Shown piece after piece: positions 8,061 through 13,742 of a DNA stretch of 13,742 bases. Location: the NCBI GenBank assembly GCA_005223375.1, contig RXOD01005500.1, positions 1 through 13,742 on the forward strand, given 5' to 3'. This DNA comes from Amoebophrya sp. AT5.2 (taxonomy: Eukaryota; Sar; Dinophyceae; Syndiniales; Amoebophryaceae). Below the pieces are notes generated by a model. The model was not told where the DNA came from, did not search any database, and saw nothing but the letters and a program-made list of their open reading frames with translations. Numbering within the stretch: the stretch's first letter is position 1; every line of letters begins with the position of its first letter. A program made the translations under genes and the position numbers.

Positions 8061-8928
8061 TTTGCATCTACAACGTTACTTAGCCCGTCACAGCGCCGTT
8101 TCCCTGCGATTTGCATCGGAGACCGGGCTCTCCGCAGCTGCCGTTGTTGCGTCGGCGCATCTGCGCGCCCCTGTTTCGTAGCTGTTCGTCTGCGTTGAGC
8201 GTGGGAAAAGAGGTGGAGCCAGCTTGTGTAAAGAAGAAGTTTAAGTGCGAGCTCACGGGCTAGAACCCGCTACACATGGAACTGGAAGACACAGACATGG
8301 AAGATGTTTCTGAAGTTTAGGTAGTGAAACATGTAGATTCAGGGCGAGGTCGGAAAAAAAGTGGCACGATCACTCATTATCACGAGCGAAGGCATTGATG
8401 GTAATTTTTCCGCAGCACCAGCAGGCGCATTATATAAGGAAAGTCACGTCCACGGACCACGGATTGGCAAAAGATCTGCTGCAAGGATACAGACACGATG
8501 ATGGCGGGTAGGGACGTCCACGAAAACAACTGGGCGCGCAATCGTTTCGATCCAAGCGAAGAGAGGTCGCCGAATCGACGCTGCCCTTCGTGGTTTCGAG
8601 GGACGCGCAGAAAGTTTTCTCGGTGCATTCAAAGCCCAGCTCCCAACTCACGTGGAAGCAGCTGCATTTCGCGTGCTTTTCCGCTTTGCATTTCAGAAAT
8701 CAGCAGTATCTTCTATGCGTATCCAAACTCTTCGCGGTCGTACCTTCCAAAAAAGTGCCCGAAGGTTACTCGATTTCCAGAAACTATCGGCTCTCCGATC
8801 GATTTAGAATGATTCACCAAGGTTCAACCTTTCACAAGTAGCTACCAAACGTAACATTCCAATCTGCGTCCCGGTGGACGTCACGACTTCCTCGTCCTCG
8901 ACCGACGAAAACTAGGATTTTCTGCTCA
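8061..8928. other. Intergenic region upstream of the fusion gene
   Basis: These 868 nt lie between the stop of the large unknown gene (8929-8931) and the ATG of the fusion gene (8058-8060), all minus strand. The region must hold the 3' end of one gene and the promoter/5' leader of the other. It is less GC-rich than the genes. I see a short hairpin CGGG-ctagaa-CCCG at 8256-8269 and a TATATAAG at 8431-8438, neither placed to be assigned a role. Short frames (8380-8651 minus, 8498-8841 plus) do not look coding. Confidence 0.5.
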
Positions 8929-10731
8929 CTACCGCACGTATTCCGTCAGTTCGTCCAGGTTCCGCTTCGTCGTTACCTCTAGCGTTTTTTCGATCGCGGC
9001 CTTGATCGTAACGTAAGTTTTTTCCTCCGGGCAGGTCGCGATCGCTTGCAGGCACAGGTCCTTGCACGCTTCTAGCTTGCGCATCAGGCATTGGATGGGC
9101 AGACTGACGTCGTACACCAGTTGCTTGCGGAAGTCACCCGAAAACAGCGCCATCTCGTCCGCGTACTTCAGAAGCGGCAAAATGTGCTCGGACTCGTAGT
9201 AGATCAGCAGGGAATAGTGCTCATCCGACTCCTTCTTCTTCGCTTGGCTGTTGCTCGTCGTCCCGGTTGTACTACCTCCTGTCTGGTCGCCCTCCGGGGA
9301 TTTGCTCGCGGCGTTGCTTGATGAAGATGTCTTTCCCGGAGCTCTCCCCGACGCGAGCGCGACGGACTTCGGAGCCTGGAAGCGGGGATAGTCGTTGGTC
9401 ATCATGCTCGCCCGCGTTTCGGCGAGGTGACCCTCTACCCGCTGTTTCTCCGCTATCCCATCCTGCATCCCACTGCGGACCCGACTGCCGTCTTTCTGTT
9501 TCTCCTCCTGCTGGCCGCACACGACGAAGCCCTGCGAAGCGACGCCCTCCGTCTGCTCTGCATTTGCCGCGCCGCCCTCCTCCGCCGCGGCCCAGCCCGA
9601 AGCCCGCCACGCGTGGCGCTCCTCCAGCAGGGATTCCGGGTCTTCCGACGAAAAGCGAACCCCCTTGGGGTGGTGCAGCACCTGCTGAATGGTGATCAGC
9701 CCCACCTCCATCAAATGAATTCTGTACCGCACCTCCGGCAGCTCGAAGCAGTGCTGCATGAGTGTATCTGTGATTTTCTTGCGCCTCATGAGCCGGTGCC
9801 GCAACAGGAGAAGTCGTGCCCGCTCCTCGTATTCTTGTGCCGTCAAGCTGCCCACGTCCACCTCCGACGCCGAGTTGTAGTTGTGCTCCCCAAGAACATC
9901 CGCTGCGACGAGCTCCTCCGGCGCGTCGGAGAAGTAGAAGTCCTCGTCGGCAAATGTTGCGGTGTTTTCGTCGTCGAGCAGCTCCAAATCAAGGTCCTCC
10001 AGGTCATCGATCAGCTCTTCCGGACTGCAGTCTCGCCACTTGTCCGACGAAAAGTCGCTGTCTGGCGAGCGGTCTTCGCGAATGGTCGACAGGGAGCGGC
10101 CCAAGCCGCCGCTGCGCGTCGACGCCGGCGACCGCATCAACGGGTCGTCGCCATTTTCGAGGTCATGCCGGCGCCGCAGTCGACGGGCAGCAGCGATCTG
10201 GCGCTGGCGGTGCGCATCTGCGCCGTCCTCCGAAAACGGATTGTTGGGCCGGTAAAGGTCGCAGCCCTGTTCCCCCGCGGCACCTTCCTCGTTGCCCAGC
10301 GACTGCATCAGCAGATCGTGCTCGGCCGGTGCGTCCTCGTCATCATCCGAGCCGGCGGCCTCGCCCGGCGCGCGGAATGGAACGTGAATGACCTGTGGGC
10401 CGCTCCCTCCTGGACCGGCTCCCAAGTTGTCCAGCAAGGTCGCAGCAGCTGCCGATGTCGCAGCAGATGCCGAAGCCAGCAAGGTCGGCGCAGCATCGGT
10501 AACGGCGTTTCGGTTGCTGTTGTTTTCCGGCGACGACTTCACGCTCCCGCCGAGTATGCCGCGGAAGTTGTCCTTCTGTTCGATTGTCACGCCCCACAAA
10601 GGGTTCTGACACGAGAAGCGATTGTGTTTCCCGGGGTCGGCCTTGTACACGAACCGGTACCAGTGCAGCCCCTGAATCCCGAGCCGCTTCAGCGTTTGAA
10701 GAGTCTCCTCCAAAGCTTCGATTTTGAAGGG
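8929..10731 (-). CDS. Unrecognised large protein, predicted last exon (600 aa)
   Basis: This frame ends at TAG/TGA-class stop 8929-8931 and is open back to a TAA at 10783-10785. It has no ATG at its 5' end (the first in-frame ATG is near 10305), so it needs an upstream exon. It begins with an alpha-helical, compact-looking segment (PFKIEALEETLQTLKRLG then LHWYRFVYK). Next come an Ala/Ser stretch (about 10420-10490), an acidic Asp/Glu-rich region (about 9895-10035), a basic helical part (RARLLLLRHRLMRRKK) and a Ser/Gly/Thr linker (about 9230-9340). The C-terminal helix-rich block (8932-9220) includes KLEACKDLCLQAIATC and looks the most conserved. There is no membrane segment, signal peptide or enzyme motif. 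The shape suggests a scaffold or complex subunit, but I do not recognise the family. Confidence 0.65.
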   Translation of the reverse strand, partial: PFKIEALEETLQTLKRLGIQGLHWYRFVYKADPGKHNRFSCQNPLWGVTIEQKDNFRGILGGSVKSSPENNSNRNAVTDAAPTLLASASAATSAAAATLLDNLGAGPGGSGPQVIHVPFRAPGEAAGSDDDEDAPAEHDLLMQSLGNEEGAAGEQGCDLYRPNNPFSEDGADAHRQRQIAAARRLRRRHDLENGDDPLMRSPASTRSGGLGRSLSTIREDRSPDSDFSSDKWRDCSPEELIDDLEDLDLELLDDENTATFADEDFYFSDAPEELVAADVLGEHNYNSASEVDVGSLTAQEYEERARLLLLRHRLMRRKKITDTLMQHCFELPEVRYRIHLMEVGLITIQQVLHHPKGVRFSSEDPESLLEERHAWRASGWAAAEEGGAANAEQTEGVASQGFVVCGQQEEKQKDGSRVRSGMQDGIAEKQRVEGHLAETRASMMTNDYPRFQAPKSVALASGRAPGKTSSSSNAASKSPEGDQTGGSTTGTTSNSQAKKKESDEHYSLLIYYESEHILPLLKYADEMALFSGDFRKQLVYDVSLPIQCLMRKLEACKDLCLQAIATCPEEKTYVTIKAAIEKTLEVTTKRNLDELTEYVR

Positions 10732-10948
10732 CTGGCGTAGAAATCCGATTGAAGTGGTCCGACTGCTCCGATCGATGTTGATTTATTTTGCATCATTGGG
10801 AATAAAAATGCAACGACTTCTCTTGTGCCGACAAGAGGAGCGCGGAAACACATAGCTGCGTGGATGAGATTGAGAATGAATGAGAATGCGATGCAGGCTG
10901 CAGCGAAAAAGTTGTGTCAAGAATCGATCGACTGATCTCCCATAGTAC
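10732..10948 (-). other. Predicted intron of the large unknown gene (217 nt, phase 0)
   Basis: The donor is AACTCG|GTACTA and the acceptor TTTCTACGCCAG|CCCTTC, both phase 0, linking KKTNS to PFKIEALEETL. The sequence between is AT-richer, and the read-through tail from the upstream exon is Ser/Leu/His-rich and unlike the rest. A minus-strand AATAAA (10782-10787) six nt past the read-through stop (10793-10795) is the main argument for the alternative, that the upstream frame ends a separate gene there. Confidence 0.6.
10782..10787 (-). promoter_or_regulatory. AATAAA on the minus strand, inside the predicted intron
   Basis: A perfect AATAAA lies six nt past the stop that would end the upstream frame if the 217-nt intron were retained. 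It could give an alternative shorter transcript or be chance in an AT-rich intron. It is listed because it bears on whether one or two genes occupy 8929-13742. Confidence 0.2.
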
Positions 10949-13742
10949 CGAGTTGGTTTTTTTCGCCGTCCCGCCGAGGAAGTTTATTTCGAACTTGCGC
11001 TCGGCGCACGCCACGTCGTGTTCGTTCTCCCACACGCGCTTGAACAGGTAGCGGACCTGCTCTTGATGGGTGCTTTGCTGCACCCACTGGATATCTCGTA
11101 GGTTCGCGCCTCCCTCCAGCAGTTCGCGGCACGGACTGACCCGGTCGATCTCGTAGTCCAGATAGCTGAGACTGACGCACAGGTTTTCCTCAATGGCAGC
11201 CGCGAAGTCGCCGTCCTGCAGAGCGATTTGCGTGTTCTTCTCACACGCCACGTGCCTTTCGTAGGCGTAGAGCCAATCGAGGTAGCCCGACCCGACCCGA
11301 CTCAGCAGCTTATTGATGTCAAGCTTCAACAGCGCGTTCTCGTTCTTGCTGCTGAAAACCGGCTGGTCCGCGGAAGCTTTGTTCGCCCCTGATCCTTGGG
11401 AGGAAGCCGCTTTTTTCCGATCGGCCGCCTGCGCCGCCTGGGCCTTGACGGTTGTTACTGTGGACTCGGAGCCGGCTCCTGTGGGCTCCTCGGCATTTTG
11501 CGCGCCGCCCTCAGCTCCCGGTCCCAGGGGAATGCTTTCCTCCAGGGCGCGGACGGGATCGATCACAGACTTTCCCAAGAAGACCACGTCCTGGCTGCAG
11601 TAGTGCGGCTCCTGCTCGAACAGATTTTCCACCTCCCGCGCGAGCATGGCGCGCGATTCCTTGACCAGAGTCCCGATCGCGGAACTGCTTTTATTTTGGG
11701 CGCCCGCCGCCGCGTACAACTGCTGGACCCATTTGTTCCCGCACCAGAACTGGCCGTTGTGGATGTCGACAGCCGCCCACAGAAACCGCCGCGCGAGCAG
11801 GTACGGGATCACGTCGGAAAGCTTCACGCCAGCCAAACCGGGATCCGCTGCTGCACTAGTCCCCGTGGTCCCTCCTGCTTGCGCTTTCGCGGCCACGAAT
11901 TTGGCCGCTTCAGCCCTCCCGTCGTACTCTTCAATCTTCAGATCCTGCGACATTTTGATGTACTTCAAGGACCGGTCGGTGAGCGTTTTCTTGTACTGAT
12001 CCACTACCGCCTTCACCTCCCCGGTAAAGTCGAGGAACGGCGACTCGTGCACCGTCTTGATGAACCCGATGCTCTCGTCAAAGTAGGTCACGCGAACGAT
12101 CAGCTCGAGCTGGTTGTTCTCAATCGTTTTCTCCATCTCACGCTTTTTTTCGGCCTTCGACATGGCGTCCTGCTTCTCCCGTTCCTTGAAAGACATTTTC
12201 TTCTTCCCGCTCTTCCCGTTCGCGTCCTCAGCAACTTCTTTCGAGCTCGATGCCGAGCTCGCAGAAGTAGTAGACTCCTTCTTCCTGCCCCCGCTTTGCT
12301 CCTTCTCGTCAGCAGCCGCGCAGCCACCTTTTTTGTCCTGCTTTCCCTGGTCGTTCGCGGCGGCATCTTTTTCTTTGTCCTTCTTGTCGAGCCCCCCGGA
12401 GTTCTCCAGCTCTTCCTTCAGTTTCGTCTTTGTCGCCCGAAACTTCATCTCTATTGCCTCCACGGCGCCGATCCGGACTAGGAAGTTCCGGGCCTTCTCC
12501 AGCAGTTGCCGGTTCCCCGCGTACTGCTTGTGCTCCGACTTAATCAGCTTGCTCAGCTCCTTCGCCTCGAAGGTCTTCGGCTTGGCCCTTGACGCTCCGC
12601 CCCCCGCCGCGAACCGCCGCAGGCCGCGCGTCAACAGCCACGACCCGTCCTCGCGGTCGCAGCCGAGAATTTCCTTCAGCACCAGCTTCACCATCTTGTT
12701 CAAGGTTCCGCCGTTTTTCACCAGCTCCTGCAGGTCCGCAAGGGTCGCGCCGTGCTTCAGCAGCAGAAACGCGCCACTCTTCTTGGAGCCGCCCTTCTGC
12801 TGCGTTCTCGCCAGCTCTTTCGAAGAAGCCGACTCGCGGTTCTTGTCCGAGGAGGACCCGCCACTCGCTCCTTGGCCCAGTTCGTTTAATTTCATTTCCA
12901 GGGTGCTGAAAGCGATCGCGAATTGCAAATCTGCCGCTCTGCAGTAGTCTCCGGCCTCCACCGCCTCCAGGGTCTCCTTCTCTTTCGCCAGGTGGTCCAT
13001 CTCCAAAAGCGCTTTCTGAAGCCGGTGCTCGTCGCCGAGCGCGCGCAGAAACGGGAGCTGCTGTTCGTACTTGTCGATCTTTTCGAGGGTGTCATGGGTG
13101 CGCTTGATCGCCTCGTCATACTTGTTCACGAGCGGCTTCAGCACGGCCAGCCGGTTGCGTTCTGCGTCGAGTTTTCGGTCCACCGTGTCGCGCTGCAGAT
13201 GAAGCAGGAACGTGTCCGGAACGAGGCTGCAGTTAATATCGCTGTTGTCGTGTGCTCGGAATTGCAGCTGCTTCTTCGCGCTGGCGTGTTGCTGAAACGC
13301 CGGGGACGCAGCTCGGCTCCTGGTATTCACCAGAAACGCGACGCGCTCCACACGCTTGCGGAGTCCGGAGTCCTGGTCCAGGATTTCCTCCTTGCAGATC
13401 CACTTACGGTCCTCGCACTTGTTCACGATGAGCTCGGTGCCGACGAATTTGAGCAGGAAGTCCCCCATCTTCATCTTGCTCGCCTCGCGGAAGAGGTCCT
13501 TGACCACGCCGGTCCAGTCGAACACCGCACGGGCCGCGGTGTTCTCGTGGTAGCAGAGCACGCAGCTGTCAAGGTAGTGGACGAGGTCCTCGACAGTGTC
13601 GAAAAAGCGGCGGTACCTCTGCTTGTCGTCCTCGCCCAACAGCTTACTCGCCTCCGCAACTGCGGTTTCCGCCTCGATCTGACCCCGCTCCTCAGTCGAG
13701 GTAGTTCGCGCGAAAAGCGAGCTCAAAAAGCGGCTCGTGGCC
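10949..13742 (-). CDS. Unrecognised large coiled-coil protein, 5'-truncated by the window edge (931 aa seen)
   Basis: The frame is open through the right edge (13742), so the start lies outside; a TTG at 13724-13726 is not a credible start. The N-terminal part is folded-looking (FFDTVEDLVHYLDSCVLCYH; MKMGDFLLKFVGTELIVNK). A long coiled coil follows (about 12870-13205). It contains LEAVEAGDYCRAADLQFAI (about 12910-12970), which resembles a UVR-type helical hairpin. A weaker second copy (ALQDGDFAAAIEENL) lies near 11190-11230. The middle (about 12120-12420) is Lys/Glu/Ser low complexity, likely a flexible linker. A later folded stretch includes VIPYLLARRFLWAAVDIHNG. There is no signal peptide or membrane helix. 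The predicted join to 8929-10731 gives at least 1531 aa. A role as scaffold or tethering protein is only a guess from its make-up. Confidence 0.75.

Noticed and set aside
8256..8269. GGGTTCTAGCCC-like stretch on the minus strand resembling a tRNA T-arm
   Set aside because: The loop has six bases, not seven, and no acceptor, D or anticodon arms can be found around it. It is only a short hairpin.
8431..8438. TATATAAG as a TATA box
   Set aside because: It lies about 370 nt from the fusion-gene start, and no plus-strand gene follows it. A chance match in AT-richer spacer is more likely.
9427..10740. Long plus-strand open frame (437 codons) opposite the last exon of the large unknown gene
   Set aside because: It has Arg/Val/Leu-rich shadow composition caused by high GC. 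The minus-strand frame is more protein-like and joins in phase to the upstream exon.
1..13742. Prokaryotic cluster or defence-type operon
   Set aside because: Phase-matched introns, large spacers, lack of ribosome binding sites and the SF-assemblin-like gene all point to a eukaryotic nucleus.

Overview
The window looks like nuclear DNA of a GC-rich single-celled eukaryote, not bacterial DNA. Long high-GC reading frames stop and resume in another frame, and each break can be bridged by a GT...AG intron whose donor and acceptor phases match exactly. There is no operon packing, no Shine-Dalgarno pattern, and the spaces between genes are longer and more AT-rich. A probable SF-assemblin gene (a flagellar root fibre protein) fits a flagellate alga or an alveolate. 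I cannot name the species. Ordinary GT...AG introns argue mildly against a core dinoflagellate, where GC/GA donors are common.

Layout. At positions 1-969 there is a coding-looking plus-strand stretch that enters from outside the window. Its frame is disturbed near its left end, it stops at 967-969, and an AATAAA signal follows. Facing it on the minus strand is a four-exon coiled-coil gene (2798 down to 1349, 340 aa) that I call SF-assemblin-like. A gap of about 1.4 kb follows (2799-4175). Next, on the minus strand (8060 down to 4176), is the main find. An asparagine-synthetase-like exon (glutaminase plus ATP-pyrophosphatase domain) splices in phase through a 138-nt intron to an exon encoding a coiled coil and a PLOD-type (collagen hydroxylysine type) glycosyltransferase. 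Together they give one predicted protein of about 1248 aa. After another gap (8061-8928), a large minus-strand gene of unknown function runs from beyond the right edge (13742) to 8929. It has two exons joined by a 217-nt intron and encodes at least 1531 aa of coiled coil, charged low-complexity sequence and alpha-helix-rich segments.

The three better supported genes all lie on the minus strand, each with its own intergenic space, so nothing suggests co-transcription. I see no mobile element, CRISPR array, rRNA or credible tRNA. The most unusual feature is the predicted one-polypeptide combination of a glutamine-dependent amidotransferase/amide synthetase with a PLOD-type sugar transferase. 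It has no visible signal peptide, and the exposed catalytic Cys2 that glutaminases need is present. Its substrate is unknown.
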